Shown piece after piece: positions 52,963-63,942 of a DNA stretch of 64,000 nucleotides (position 1 is the stretch's first letter; every line of letters starts with the position of its first letter). Both the position numbers and the translations under genes were made by a program. The notes under the pieces are model-generated. The model was not told where the DNA came from. It made no database searches and saw only the letters and a program-made list of their open reading frames with translations. This stretch comes from Stutzerimonas stutzeri (GTDB taxonomy: Bacteria; Pseudomonadota; Gammaproteobacteria; Pseudomonadales; Pseudomonadaceae): the NCBI GenBank assembly GCA_002387205.1, contig DGLA01000022.1, forward strand, positions 1-64,000, given 5' to 3'.

Positions 52963-53934
52963 CTAGACTTTTCTCGGCGCATAGGCAAAGACGTCGGCCC
53001 GCATCTGCCTGGCATCCATGCCTGCCTCGACCAGGGCATCCAGCGTGCCGTAAACCATCGCCGGAGAACCGCTGGCGTATACGTGTAGCGGCTCAAGGTT
53101 AGTGAAATCCTCGCACACGGCCTGATGCAACATGCCGCAGCGGCCTTTCCAATCACAGACGTCACTGACCACCTGATGCAGAAAAAGGTTGGGCATTGAC
53201 TGCCACTCGTCCCAGTGCGGTAGCTGATAGAAGTCCTCTGGTCGGCGAACGCCCCAGTACAGATGCACCGGATGGGTAAATCCTTCTGCTCGGGTGTGCT
53301 CGATCAGGCTGTGCATTTGTGCCATTCCGGTGCCCGCCGCTATGAGCAGCAGTGGTCCGTCGGGAAGCTCATCGAGATGGGCATCACCAAAGGGCATCTG
53401 GATCGTCGCCATGCCCGCACGCCGGATGAAATCGAGCAAAGCAACTGCCGATTGCTCTCGGGCCAGTACATGAAGCTCCAGTTCACGCCCCTGCTTGGGC
53501 GCCGAAGCAAGCGAGAACGCACTGAACTCGCCATCGGCACGCTTGAGCAGCAGGTACTGCCCTGCATGGTAACGCGGCATCTTTCCGGCCGGCGCACGCA
53601 GCCGTACGCGAAACACGTCGCCACCGGCAGCTTCGCAGCTGATCAGCTGGCAGCTCAACGTACGCACCGGGAGTTCCCCCGGCGCGAGCACACCATCCCA
53701 CAGCAAGACGCAGTCTTCTTCCGGTTCGGCGAGGCAGGCGAATACCTCGCCGTGATCCTGGCTCTCGCCGCGCTGGCGGACCCGTCCATTGACCAGCAGC
53801 GCTGCGCAGATCAGGCAGTTACCGTTGCGACAGGCCTGTGGGCAGTCATATCCCAGCCGACGCGCAGCGTCCAGAATCAGTTCGCCGCTCTCGACCTCGA
53901 GTACTGCGCCGGAGGGCTGCAGGGTCACTTTCAT
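52963..53934 (-). CDS. 2Fe-2S ferredoxin / FAD-NAD(P)H reductase (CDP-6-deoxyglucoseen reductase-like)
   Basis: A 323-residue modular electron-transfer protein. The N-terminal plant-type ferredoxin has CRNGNCLIC (C-x4-C-x2-C) and a fourth Cys in FACLAE. An FAD domain (FSLASAPKQ, with H-x-GQYLLLK) and an NAD domain (LIAAGTGMAQMHSLI) follow. The real substrate is unknown; annotation as CDP-6-deoxy-delta-3,4-glucoseen reductase is by family only. It sits 34 bases downstream of ubiD on the same strand, so it may supply electrons for flavin or ubiquinone chemistry (inference). ATG at 53934 is used rather than the TTG one codon upstream. Confidence 0.8.
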   Translation of the reverse strand: MKVTLQPSGAVLEVESGELILDAARRLGYDCPQACRNGNCLICAALLVNGRVRQRGESQDHGEVFACLAEPEEDCVLLWDGVLAPGELPVRTLSCQLISCEAAGGDVFRVRLRAPAGKMPRYHAGQYLLLKRADGEFSAFSLASAPKQGRELELHVLAREQSAVALLDFIRRAGMATIQMPFGDAHLDELPDGPLLLIAAGTGMAQMHSLIEHTRAEGFTHPVHLYWGVRRPEDFYQLPHWDEWQSMPNLFLHQVVSDVCDWKGRCGMLHQAVCEDFTNLEPLHVYASGSPAMVYGTLDALVEAGMDARQMRADVFAYAPRKV

Positions 53935-53968
53935 CAATTCTAAACCTGAGTGAATACATGGCAGGTCA

Positions 53969-55435
53969 TCAGTCGATGCCCAGCTCGGCCCAGAGTTCGT
54001 CTACCCTGCGCTTGATCGCCTCGTCCTGAACGATGGCCCGCCCCCACTCGCGCACGGTTTCACCCGGCCACTTGTGGGTCGCGTCGAGCCCCATCTTGCT
54101 ACCAAGGCCAGAGACCGGCGACGCGAAATCGAGATAGTCGATCGGCGTATTGTCGATCAGTACCGTGTCGCGCTTGGGGTCCATGCGCGTGGTAATCGCC
54201 CAGATAACGTCATTCCAGTCCCGGGCATTGATATCGTCGTCGGTGACAATGACGAACTTGGTGTACATGAACTGCCGCAAAAAGCTCCAGACGCCCAGCA
54301 TTACGCGCTTGGCGTGGCCGGGGTACTGCTTCTTTATAGTGACCACGGCCATCCGGTAGGAGCAGCCTTCCGGCGGCAGATAGAAGTCGACGATTTCGGG
54401 AAACTGCTTCTGCAGGATCGGAACAAAGACTTCGTTGAGCGCCACACCGAGAATCGCCGGCTCGTCCGGCGGCCTTCCGGTGTAGGTGCTGTGATAGATG
54501 GCATCGCGACGCATGGTGATGCGCTCGACGGTGAACACCGGGAACCGATCCACCTCGTTGTAGTACCCGGTGTGGTCGCCATAGGGCCCTTCATCGGCCA
54601 TTTCGCCAGGCTGAATGTGGCCTTCCAGAACGATTTCAGCGCCCGCCGGCACTTGCAGCTCACTCCCCCGGCATTTGACCAGTTCGGTGCGACTGCCACG
54701 CAGCAAGCCAGCAAAGGCGTACTCGGAGAGCGAGTCCGGGACCGGCGTGACTGCGCCAAGGATGGTGGCCGGGTCGGCACCAAGCGCCACGGCAACCGGA
54801 TAGGGACGATCCGGGTACCTTTCGCACCACTCGCGAAAATCCAGCGCGCCGCCACGATGACTGAGCCAGCGCATGATCACCTTGTTGCGGCCGATCACCT
54901 GCTGACGATAGATACCGAGGTTCTGGCGCTCCTTGTTGGGCCCCTTGGTGATCGTCAGGCCCCAGGTGATCAGCGGCCCCGCGTCGCCAGGCCAGCAGGT
55001 CTGGACAGGCAGCTTGGCCAAATCGACGTCATCACCTTCCAGCACCACCTCCTGGCATGCCGCGTCCTTGAGAACCTTGGGCGCCATGCTGATGACCTTC
55101 CTATAGATCGGCAGCTTGTTCCAGGCGTCCTTGAGCCCTTTCGGAGGCTCGGGCTCCTTGAGGAAGGCCAGCAGCTTGCCGATCTCGCGCAGCTCCGAGA
55201 CCTCCTCGGCGCCCATCCCAAGCGCAACTCGCCTGGGCGTGCCGAACAGGTTGCCCAATACCGGCATGTCGAAGCCGGTCGGATTTTCGAACAGCAGTGC
55301 CGGCCCCTGCTTGCGCAGGGTGCGGTCGCAGATCTCTGTCATTTCCAGAACGGGCGATACCGGCACGGCGATACGCTTCAGCTCGCCGCGCTGTTCCAGG
55401 CTGCGAATGAAATCACGAAGGTCGGTGTAGTTCAT
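53969..55435 (-). CDS. ubiD: 4-hydroxy-3-polyprenylbenzoate decarboxylase UbiD
   Basis: A 488-residue prenylated-FMN-dependent decarboxylase of ubiquinone synthesis. MNYTDLRDFIRSLEQRGEL at the N-terminus and conserved stretches such as PVLGNLFGT, GPYGDHTGYYN and PGHAKRVMLGVW are typical. It needs the prenyl-FMN made by UbiX, which is not in the window. The leader contains repeat C and a GAGAGG ribosome site. Confidence 0.94.
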   Translation of the reverse strand: MNYTDLRDFIRSLEQRGELKRIAVPVSPVLEMTEICDRTLRKQGPALLFENPTGFDMPVLGNLFGTPRRVALGMGAEEVSELREIGKLLAFLKEPEPPKGLKDAWNKLPIYRKVISMAPKVLKDAACQEVVLEGDDVDLAKLPVQTCWPGDAGPLITWGLTITKGPNKERQNLGIYRQQVIGRNKVIMRWLSHRGGALDFREWCERYPDRPYPVAVALGADPATILGAVTPVPDSLSEYAFAGLLRGSRTELVKCRGSELQVPAGAEIVLEGHIQPGEMADEGPYGDHTGYYNEVDRFPVFTVERITMRRDAIYHSTYTGRPPDEPAILGVALNEVFVPILQKQFPEIVDFYLPPEGCSYRMAVVTIKKQYPGHAKRVMLGVWSFLRQFMYTKFVIVTDDDINARDWNDVIWAITTRMDPKRDTVLIDNTPIDYLDFASPVSGLGSKMGLDATHKWPGETVREWGRAIVQDEAIKRRVDELWAELGID

Positions 55436-55457
55436 CAGGCCTCTCGATAAAAGCGCT

Positions 55458-55512
55458 AAAGGCTGGAGGCTGAACGAAAAACTCTTCGTCCAGCCTTTCC
55501 AGCCTTCAGCCC
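55458..55512. repeat. Heptad-unit inverted repeat C (rho-ubiD)
   Basis: The left arm AAAGGCTGGAGGCTGAACG (from 55458) faces a right arm with TTCGTCCAGCC (55485-55495), then TTTCCAGCC and TTCAGCC. The core GGCTGAACGAA/TTCGTCCAGCC pairs with one mismatch around a 6-base loop. It has the same layout as repeats A and B but a GGCTGRA-type unit. Confidence 0.65.
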
Positions 55513-55530
55513 CAGGCGGCTAGCCGCCTG
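55513..55530. terminator. 18-bp palindrome just after rho
   Basis: CAGGCGGCTAGCCGCCTG is perfectly self-complementary and begins 5 bases past the rho stop (minus strand). It could be a hairpin at the end of the rho mRNA, though no T run is seen. Confidence 0.45.
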
Positions 55531-55534
55531 TCGA

Positions 55535-56794
<1,260 letters not shown>

Positions 56795-56975
56795 AGAGAG
56801 AGATCAGAAGGGATGAAGAAAGCGATTAGCTTGAGAAGCCGCGCAGCAAGAGACGAACAGGTTCGTTGTGCTTTTTTAGGCTGAAGTGCGTCGGCGACGG
56901 CATGCAGAGGGCGACGGAGAAGCGTCGCAGGGCCGAATTTAGCACCACACAGGCGAAGCGTCCAGCCTGCATGCA

Positions 56976-57006
56976 TAAAAAAAGCCCCCGCGTTTTGCGA
57001 GGGCTT
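56976..57006 (-). terminator. trxA intrinsic terminator
   Basis: On the minus strand AAAGCCCTCGC pairs with GCGGGGGCTTT, one mismatch, followed by a T run; it lies 20 bases after the trxA stop and before rho. Confidence 0.88.
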
Positions 57007-57025
57007 TGGAGTCACGGCAGCTGCA

Positions 57026-57352
57026 TCAGATATTGCTGTCGAGGAACGCGGCCAGCTGAGACTTGGACAAGGCACCCACCTTGGTCGCCTCGACATTACC
57101 GTTCTTGAACAGCATCAAGGTGGGGATACCACGCACACCGTACTTTGGCGGGGTTTCCTGATTTTCATCTATGTTCAGCTTGCAGACCTTGAGCCTGCCT
57201 TCGTAATCCTTGGCAATCTCATCGAGCACCGGAGCGATCATCTTGCATGGACCACACCACTCGGCCCAGTAATCGACCAGCACAGGGCCGTCTGCCTGGA
57301 GCACGTCCTGCTCGAAGCTGCTGTCGCTGACATTGTTGATGTATTCGCTCAT
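57026..57352 (-). CDS. trxA: Thioredoxin 1 TrxA
   Basis: A 108-residue thioredoxin with the redox site W32CGPC36 and the cis-Pro loop GIPTLMLF. It is the general disulfide reductase and an electron donor to ribonucleotide reductase. The trxA-rho order and the divergent ppx are usual. A possible -10 (TATGAT on the minus strand, 57393-57388) lies about 35 bases upstream. Confidence 0.97.
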   Translation of the reverse strand: MSEYINNVSDSSFEQDVLQADGPVLVDYWAEWCGPCKMIAPVLDEIAKDYEGRLKVCKLNIDENQETPPKYGVRGIPTLMLFKNGNVEATKVGALSKSQLAAFLDSNI

Positions 57353-57562
57353 GGATGTTCTCCAGGGTCAAAATCAGAAGTGACGCCATCATAGCCCGGC
57401 TTGGGGCAGACCGAAAGCCGCAGCCTGTCGCTCGGGATTTGGCCAGGAGAAACGCGCAGGTGTACCCAGGGATCGCGACAAGATGGCACTGCCTGGCGCC
57501 TGCGCGTTGGCGGAAGACGGCGATCATGTCAGGATGTCGTGGTTTTGCACAGAGATTGCCCC

Positions 57563-59065
57563 ATGCGCCCACTACCCGCCGAACCATTTCCGATGATTGC
57601 CGCGCTCGATCTGGGATCGAACAGCTTCCACATGGTGCTGGCCCGCACCAGCAACGGCGAGATGCGCATCCTGGAGCGGCTTGGCGAAAAGGTCCAGCTC
57701 GCGGCCGGCATCGATGAAAACAGACAGCTCGATCAGGTCGCCATGCAGCGCGGCCTCGACTGCCTTCGCCGCTTTGCCCAGCTGGTGAACCATCTGCCCC
57801 AGGGTGCGGTGCGTGTCGTGGGCACCAATGCCCTGCGTGAGGCGCGCAATCGTGCCCTGTTCATCCGCCAGGCGGAAACGATCATCAACCACCAGGTTGA
57901 GGTTATCTCTGGTCGCGAGGAAGCACGGCTGATCTATCTGGGTGTCTCGCACACCTTTCCTGCCTCAGCAGGCAAGCGTCTTGTGGTGGACATTGGCGGT
58001 GGCAGCAGCGAATTCATCATCGGCGAGGGCTTCGATTCACTGTTGCGTGAAAGCTTGCAGATGGGCTGCGTCAGTTTTACCCAGCGATTCTTCCGCGACG
58101 GCAAAATCACCGCTGCACGCTATGCCCAAGCCTATACCGCCGCCCGACTGGAGCTGATGAGCATCGAGCACGGCCTGCGTCGGCTCGGCTGGCAGGATGC
58201 GGTAGGCGCCTCCGGCACTATCCGCGCCGTGGGCCTGGCCATCAAGGGCGCAGGGTTGAGCAATGGCGAAGTCACCGCCGAAGGCATCGGCGTGCTCAAA
58301 CGCAAGCTGTTCAAGCTCGGCGATGTTGAAAAGCTGGACATGGACGGGATCAAGCCTGACCGCAAGAGCATCTTCCCCGCCGGGCTGGCCATTCTTGAAG
58401 CGATTTTCGACGCTCTTGAGCTCGCCAGCATGGCCCACTCCGAAGGCGCCCTGCGCGAGGGTGTGCTCTATGACCTTGTCGGCCGGCATCATCAGGAAGA
58501 CATACGCGACCGCACCCTGAGCTTTCTCATGGAGCGCTATCACGTCGACACCGAGCAGGCGGCACGGGTCGAAAGCAAGGCCATGGAGGCCTTTGATCAG
58601 GTAGCGGCGGACTGGGCTCTGGATGAGGGATGGCTGCGGGAACTGCTCGGCTGGGCGGCGCGCATTCATGAAGTCGGTCTGGACATCGCCCATTACCACT
58701 ACCACAAGCACGGCGCCTACCTGATCGAGCATTCCGACCTGCCGGGTTTCTCACGCCAGGATCAGCAGATGCTGGCGCTGTTGGTCCGCGGCCACCGGCG
58801 CAATATTCCCAAGCAGAAATTCGAAGAGATGAGCGAAGACGGCGTCAAGCTGACTCGTCTGTGCGTGCTGCTGCGCTTTGCGATTCTGTTCCATCACATA
58901 CGTGGACCGCAGCAGGCGCCGGCATTCGAGCTCCAGGCCGGTGACAACAGCCTGGACGTGGTCTTCCCGGAGGGCTGGCTGGCCAACAATCCGCTGACGC
59001 AGGCTGATTTCGCCCTGGAAGCGGACTGGCTCAAGCGGATCGATTTCACGCTGACGGTACGATAA
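57563..59065 (+). CDS. ppx: Exopolyphosphatase Ppx
   Basis: About 500 residues. It removes terminal phosphates from polyphosphate and may hydrolyse pppGpp. ALDLGSNSFHMVL is the first ASKHA phosphate loop and VVDIGGGSSEF the second; a helical HD-like C-terminal region follows. The start is uncertain: ATG at 57563 is used, 57593 is possible, and the open frame from 57401 is longer than expected. It is convergent with ppk, with 47 bases between them. Confidence 0.93.
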   Translation: MRPLPAEPFPMIAALDLGSNSFHMVLARTSNGEMRILERLGEKVQLAAGIDENRQLDQVAMQRGLDCLRRFAQLVNHLPQGAVRVVGTNALREARNRALFIRQAETIINHQVEVISGREEARLIYLGVSHTFPASAGKRLVVDIGGGSSEFIIGEGFDSLLRESLQMGCVSFTQRFFRDGKITAARYAQAYTAARLELMSIEHGLRRLGWQDAVGASGTIRAVGLAIKGAGLSNGEVTAEGIGVLKRKLFKLGDVEKLDMDGIKPDRKSIFPAGLAILEAIFDALELASMAHSEGALREGVLYDLVGRHHQEDIRDRTLSFLMERYHVDTEQAARVESKAMEAFDQVAADWALDEGWLRELLGWAARIHEVGLDIAHYHYHKHGAYLIEHSDLPGFSRQDQQMLALLVRGHRRNIPKQKFEEMSEDGVKLTRLCVLLRFAILFHHIRGPQQAPAFELQAGDNSLDVVFPEGWLANNPLTQADFALEADWLKRIDFTLTVR

Positions 59066-59112
59066 ACCGGGCCAAGGGCGGCGAGGCTGTTGCCCGCCGC
59101 CATGCCTGAACC

Positions 59113-61317
59113 TTACCGCGCGGTAGGGCTACCGAGCCGCTCAAGCAGGAAGTTCTGCACGTTGCGTGCATTCTGATTGCCACTCGGACTGTTGCGCAGG
59201 TAACTGCCGTCCGGCTGCAGGGTCCAGCTCTGGGTGTTGTCAGTCAGATAGCCTTCGAGCTCCTTCTTGACGCGAGTCACGAGCTTCTTGCCTTCGACAG
59301 GGAAGCAGGTCTCGACCCGCCGGTCCAGATTGCGCTCCATCCAGTCGGCGCTGGACAGGTAAAGCCTTTCGTCGCCCCCGTTGAAGAAATAAAACACGCG
59401 GCTGTGCTCAAGAAAGCGCCCGATGATCGAGCGCACCTGGATATTGTGCGAAACTCCGGCAATGCCCGGACGCAGACAGCACATGCCACGGACGATGAGA
59501 TCGATGCGCACGCCGGTCTGACTGGCCTTGTACAACGCTCGAATCATCTTGGCGTCGGTCAGCGAGTTGACTTTGAGGATGATGTGCGCCGGCTTGCCTT
59601 CGCTGGCGTGTTGAGTCTCCTGGGCGATCATGTCTAGCAACGCCTTTTTCAGGGTGAACGGCGCGTGCAGGAGCTTCTTCATGCGCATGGTCTTGCCCAT
59701 GCCGATCAACTGGCTGAACAGCTTGGAAACGTCTTCACAAAGCGCGTCGTCGGAGGTCAGCAAGCTGTAGTCGGTGTACAGCCTCGCATTTCCCGCATGA
59801 TAGTTGCCGGTCCCCAGGTGGGCGTAGCGCCGCAGTTCGCCATTCTCACGACGCAGGATCAGCATCATCTTCGCGTGGGTCTTGTAGCCCACCACACCAT
59901 AGATCACCACCGCCCCGGCCTGTTGCAGGCGGCTGGCCAGTTGCAGGTTGGATTCCTCATCGAAGCGGGCACGCAGTTCGATAACCGCGGTGACCTCCTT
60001 GCCGTTACGCGCGGCCTCGACCAACGCATCGACGATCTCGGAATTGGCGCCGGAGCGGTACAGCGTCTGCTTGACGGCGAGCACGCAGGGATCTTTCGCC
60101 GCTTCACGCAGCAGATCGATCACCGGCGTAAACGACTCGTACGGATGCAACAGCAGGATGTCCTGCTTGCCGACCACGTTGAAGATGTTCTCGCTGTTCT
60201 GCAGCAGTTTGGGAATGGCCGGCGTGAACGGCAGGTACTGCAGTTCCGGATGACTATCGAGCCCTGTGATGCTGAACAGGCGGGTCAGGTTCACCGGCCC
60301 GTTGACACGATATAGTTCGCTCTCGCTCAGGCTGAACTGCTTGAGCAGGAAGTCGGCCAGATGCTTCGGGCAGGTATCCACCACCTCCAACCGCACCGCA
60401 TCGCCGTAGCGCCGCGAGATCAGTTCGCCGCGCAACGCGCGCGCCAGGTCCTCGACGTCTTCGGTGTCGACCGACAGGTCCGCGTTACGCGTCAGACGGA
60501 ACTGGTAGCAGCCCTTGACCTTCATCCCATGAAACAGGTCGTCGGCGTGGGCATGAATCATCGATGACAGGAAGACATGGTTGGCTCCCGCTCCCCCCAC
60601 GTCTTCAGGCACGCGGATCACCCGTGGCAGCAAGCGCGGGGCGGGGATGATCGCCAGCCCGGAATCCCGCCCGAAGGCATCGATGCCTTCCAGTTCGACG
60701 ATGAAGTTTAGGCTCTTGTTGACCAGCAAGGGGAACGGATGGGTGGGATCGAGACCGATGGGCGTGATGATAGGCGCGATCTCGTCACGGAAGTAACGAC
60801 GCACCCAGGCCTTGATCTTTGCCGTCCAGTGCCGGCGGCGGATGAAGCGCACCTGATGCTTGGCCAGCTCGGGCAGCAGAACCTCGTTAAGGATCGAATA
60901 CTGCCGGTTGACCTGGTCGTGAACGAGCTCAGATATCCTCGCCAGCGCCTGGTGGGGCTGCAGACCATCGGCGCCGGCCTGCTCACGAGCGAAGGTTACC
61001 TGCTTCTTCAGCCCGGCAACGCGAATCTCGAAGAACTCATCGAGATTGCTGGAAAAGATCAACAGGAACTTGAGCCGCTCCAGCAGCGGGTAGGACTCGT
61101 CCAGCGCCTGCTCCAGCACGCGGATATTGAACTGCAGCTGCGACAGCTCGCGGTGTATATAGAGGCTGTTGTCGTCCAGGTTTGGCGGTGGCGCTACTGG
61201 CGCTGGCGCCTCCTCCATCTTCTCCGGCTCGGGCGCTGGCGGAGCCAGCTCCTCGAGAGGCTGCGCCTCGATCGCAGCGAGCTGCACTTCGTTTTCGCTG
61301 AGTCCCTGATTCGTCAT
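59113..61317 (-). CDS. ppk: Polyphosphate kinase Ppk1
   Basis: A 734-residue membrane-associated kinase that builds polyphosphate from ATP. The first about 50 residues are a Pro/Glu/Ala-rich extension, as in other Pseudomonas enzymes. The catalytic part starts at LYIHRELSQLQFN (E. coli has Trp where Gln follows ELS). The phospholipase-D-like halves contain LLHPYESFTPV, QTLYRSG, and KTHAKMML with the autophosphorylated His region. It is the counterpart of the convergent ppx. Confidence 0.96.
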   Translation of the reverse strand: MTNQGLSENEVQLAAIEAQPLEELAPPAPEPEKMEEAPAPVAPPPNLDDNSLYIHRELSQLQFNIRVLEQALDESYPLLERLKFLLIFSSNLDEFFEIRVAGLKKQVTFAREQAGADGLQPHQALARISELVHDQVNRQYSILNEVLLPELAKHQVRFIRRRHWTAKIKAWVRRYFRDEIAPIITPIGLDPTHPFPLLVNKSLNFIVELEGIDAFGRDSGLAIIPAPRLLPRVIRVPEDVGGAGANHVFLSSMIHAHADDLFHGMKVKGCYQFRLTRNADLSVDTEDVEDLARALRGELISRRYGDAVRLEVVDTCPKHLADFLLKQFSLSESELYRVNGPVNLTRLFSITGLDSHPELQYLPFTPAIPKLLQNSENIFNVVGKQDILLLHPYESFTPVIDLLREAAKDPCVLAVKQTLYRSGANSEIVDALVEAARNGKEVTAVIELRARFDEESNLQLASRLQQAGAVVIYGVVGYKTHAKMMLILRRENGELRRYAHLGTGNYHAGNARLYTDYSLLTSDDALCEDVSKLFSQLIGMGKTMRMKKLLHAPFTLKKALLDMIAQETQHASEGKPAHIILKVNSLTDAKMIRALYKASQTGVRIDLIVRGMCCLRPGIAGVSHNIQVRSIIGRFLEHSRVFYFFNGGDERLYLSSADWMERNLDRRVETCFPVEGKKLVTRVKKELEGYLTDNTQSWTLQPDGSYLRNSPSGNQNARNVQNFLLERLGSPTAR

Positions 61318-61336
61318 CGATCTGCCTCGGGAGGGC

Positions 61337-62350
61337 TTATCGCCCCTGCTTTAATTGTTGTGCCGCCTGCTTGGCGAAGTAGGTGAGGATGCCATCGGCG
61401 CCTGCACGTTTGAAGGCGGTCAGTGACTCGAGCACAACGGCGTCGGTGAGCCAACCGTTCTGTATCGCCGCCATGTGCATCGCATATTCACCGCTGACCT
61501 GGTAGACGAACGTCGGCACGCGAAAGGCATCCTTGACCCGCCACAGGATGTCCAGATAAGGCATACCCGGCTTGACCATGACCATGTCGGCGCCTTCGGC
61601 GAGATCAGCACCTACTTCATGTAGTGCCTCATCCCCATTGGCCGGGTCCATCTGGTAGGTGTTCTTGCTGCCCTTGCCCAGGTTGGCCGCTGAACCCACC
61701 GCATCGCGGAACGGGCCGTAATAGGCACTGGCGTATTTGGCTGAATAGGCCATGATCCGGACATTGTGATGGTCGGCCACTTCCAGCGCCTCGCGAATCG
61801 CCTGGATACGACCGTCCATCATGTCCGAAGGCGCAACCACCTGAGCGCCTGCCTCTGCATGGGACAGGGCCTGGCGGACCAGCGCATCGACGGTGACATC
61901 GTTCTGCACGTAGCCCTGCTCGTCGAGAATGCCGTCCTGCCCATGAGTGGTGAAGGGATCAAGCGCAACATCGGTAATGATGCCTAGTTCAGGGAACCGC
62001 TCACGCAGCGCCCGCGTGGCACGCTGCGCAATGCCGTCAGGGTTCCAGGCTTCAGCCGCATCGAGGGACTTCTTTTCCAGGGGAGTCACCGGAAACAGGG
62101 CAAGCGCCGGAATGCCAAGCGCCACGAGTTCTTCCGCTTCCTCCAGCAGCAGATCGATGGAGAGACGCTCCACACCGGGCATTGACGGCACCTGCTCCCG
62201 ACGGTTTTCGCCGTCAAGTACAAACACCGGCAAGATCAGGTCATCCACGCTCAGCAGGTTTTCGCGCACCAATCGGCGGGAAAAATCATCACGGCGATTA
62301 CGGCGCAGGCGAGTGGCAGGGAACAACCGGTTGGCAGGCACGAAACTCAC
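61337..62350 (-). CDS. hemB: Delta-aminolevulinic acid dehydratase HemB
   Basis: A 337-residue porphobilinogen synthase condensing two 5-aminolevulinate molecules. The Schiff-base lysines are K205 (YSAKYASAYYGPF) and K260 (MVKPGMPYLDI). D131 and D139 stand where zinc-type enzymes carry cysteines, indicating the Mg-dependent Pseudomonas class. It lies 19 bases upstream of ppk on the same strand. Confidence 0.97.
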   Translation of the reverse strand: MSFVPANRLFPATRLRRNRRDDFSRRLVRENLLSVDDLILPVFVLDGENRREQVPSMPGVERLSIDLLLEEAEELVALGIPALALFPVTPLEKKSLDAAEAWNPDGIAQRATRALRERFPELGIITDVALDPFTTHGQDGILDEQGYVQNDVTVDALVRQALSHAEAGAQVVAPSDMMDGRIQAIREALEVADHHNVRIMAYSAKYASAYYGPFRDAVGSAANLGKGSKNTYQMDPANGDEALHEVGADLAEGADMVMVKPGMPYLDILWRVKDAFRVPTFVYQVSGEYAMHMAAIQNGWLTDAVVLESLTAFKRAGADGILTYFAKQAAQQLKQGR

Positions 62351-62661
62351 AGCGAACTCCTGGCCCGCATGGCGGGCGAATATGACGTTTATAAGCTGTC
62401 TTTATGACCAATTGATGACAGGGTCATCCCAGATCAACAGGCTGTTGTGGTCATTGTCGTCACCCAGGACGCCCACTGCCAGTGCTTTAGGCAACCAGCC
62501 GCAACCAGGAGCGCACCGGCCCGCACCTGCACGAAGCGAACGCCGGGCGCGTCCATGCATCCCATCAGGATGAGGCGGACTTACCAGCACCCAAGCCAGG
62601 GTTTAACATCGAGCCCATCAGCCAAGCCCATCGGGCTTGAAAATCCGATCAGGAGAACCCT
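62351..62661. other. Divergent intergenic region hemB / elbB
   Basis: These 311 bases separate hemB (minus) from elbB (plus). I see no credible gene. A short AAGCCC-ATC-GGGCTT hairpin (62625-62639) lies just before the AGGAGA ribosome site of elbB. Promoters for both genes should be here but I cannot assign them. Confidence 0.5.
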
Positions 62662-63324
62662 ATGAACAGAAAAGTCGCCGTGATTCTTTCCGGCTGCGGT
62701 GTATACGACGGCTCGGAGATCTACGAGAGCGTGATTACCCTGCTGCGACTGGACCAGCGCGGCGCCACGGTCCAGTGTTTCGCACCGGACATCGAGCAGA
62801 TGCATGTGATCAATCACCTTACCGGCGCGGAAATGCCCGAAAGCCGCAACGTTCTGGTGGAGTCTGCCCGGCTGGCGCGCGGCAATATCAAGGATCTACG
62901 CGAGGCCGACGTCGAGGATTTCGACGCGTTGATCATGCCTGGCGGCTTCGGTGCTGCGAAAAACCTGTCCGACTTCGCCACCCAAGGCGCCGGCAGCACG
63001 ATTCTGCCAGAGGTTCTGCAGCTGGCGCAGGCATTCGCCAAAGCCGGCAAGCCAGTCGGCATGATGTGCATCGCCCCGACGATGGCCGCACGGATCTTCG
63101 GTCCCGGCGTCGTCTGCACATTGGGCAATGACGATGACCCCGCTGCCGTGGCATCGCGCGAGATGGGGATCGAACATCAGGCGTGCGAAGTCACCGAGAT
63201 CGTGGAAGATCCGCAGCACAAGCTGGTGACGACGCCTGCGTACATGCTGGCCCAATCGATCAGCGAAGCGGCCTCCGGCATCAACAAGCTCGTCGACCGG
63301 GTGCTTGACCTGACAAGCGAGTAA
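62662..63324 (+). CDS. elbB: ElbB / glyoxalase-like DJ-1/PfpI superfamily protein
   Basis: A 220-residue class-I-amidotransferase-fold protein of the ElbB family. The nucleophile elbow is GMMC136IAP, and the KVAVILSGCGVYDGSEIYE opening is diagnostic. E. coli ElbB has glyoxalase activity and was once linked to isoprenoid synthesis; the physiological role is unsettled. AGGAGA lies 6 bases upstream. Confidence 0.93.
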   Translation: MNRKVAVILSGCGVYDGSEIYESVITLLRLDQRGATVQCFAPDIEQMHVINHLTGAEMPESRNVLVESARLARGNIKDLREADVEDFDALIMPGGFGAAKNLSDFATQGAGSTILPEVLQLAQAFAKAGKPVGMMCIAPTMAARIFGPGVVCTLGNDDDPAAVASREMGIEHQACEVTEIVEDPQHKLVTTPAYMLAQSISEAASGINKLVDRVLDLTSE

Positions 63325-63338
63325 CCCAGCGATTATAG

Positions 63339-63360
63339 CCCGGGGGCATCCCCGGGGTTT
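63339..63360 (+). terminator. elbB terminator
   Basis: CCCGGGG and CCCCGGG pair around GCAT, followed by GTTTATT, 14 bases after the elbB stop. Confidence 0.75.
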
Positions 63361-63471
63361 ATTCGTGCGGACGGCGGCTATAAGGCCAATCGTACCGGCA
63401 CTCCCGCCGCACCTCTGGTCAATCCGGCCATACTCCTGCAGCTTGATCCGATCCGCCAGGAAGCTGCGATC

Positions 63472-63942
63472 ATGACACCGCCACCCATCGACACCATCGA
63501 AGACCAGCAACAAGCCGTGCGTCAGCTGTTCGAGCGCATACCCTTCAACGAGTACCTTGGCATCGAGCTGGATGAAGTCTCCCACCAGCGCGTGGTGATG
63601 CGCCTGCCCATGAAACAGGAGCTGGTCGGAAACTTCTTCCACGGCATCCTGCATGGTGGCGTGATCGCTTCCCTGCTTGACGTTGCAGGTGGCGCCATGG
63701 CCATGATCGGTGCCTTTGAAAAGCATCGGCATCTGACGACCGAGGAGCGCGCCCTGCGCCTTGCACGCCTCGGCACTATCGACATGCGCATCGACTACCT
63801 GCGTCCCGGGCGCGGCAAGTGCTTCAACGCCAGTGCCACGCTGCTGCGGTCCGGCAACAAGGTGGCCGTGGTGCGTTCCGAACTGCACAACGAAGAGGAT
63901 GTGTTGATTGCAGTAGGCACCGGCACCTATCTGTGCGGATAA
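63472..63942 (+). CDS. Hotdog-fold acyl-CoA thioesterase (YigI-like)
   Basis: A 156-residue single hotdog domain of the PaaI/YigI thioesterase type. The central helix is HGGVIASLLDVAGGAMAM, with the HGG turn and catalytic Asp, and a TIDMRIDYLRPG strand follows. It should hydrolyse acyl-CoA thioesters; the acyl specificity is unknown. It is monocistronic in appearance, 147 bases after elbB. Confidence 0.85.
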   Translation: MTPPPIDTIEDQQQAVRQLFERIPFNEYLGIELDEVSHQRVVMRLPMKQELVGNFFHGILHGGVIASLLDVAGGAMAMIGAFEKHRHLTTEERALRLARLGTIDMRIDYLRPGRGKCFNASATLLRSGNKVAVVRSELHNEEDVLIAVGTGTYLCG

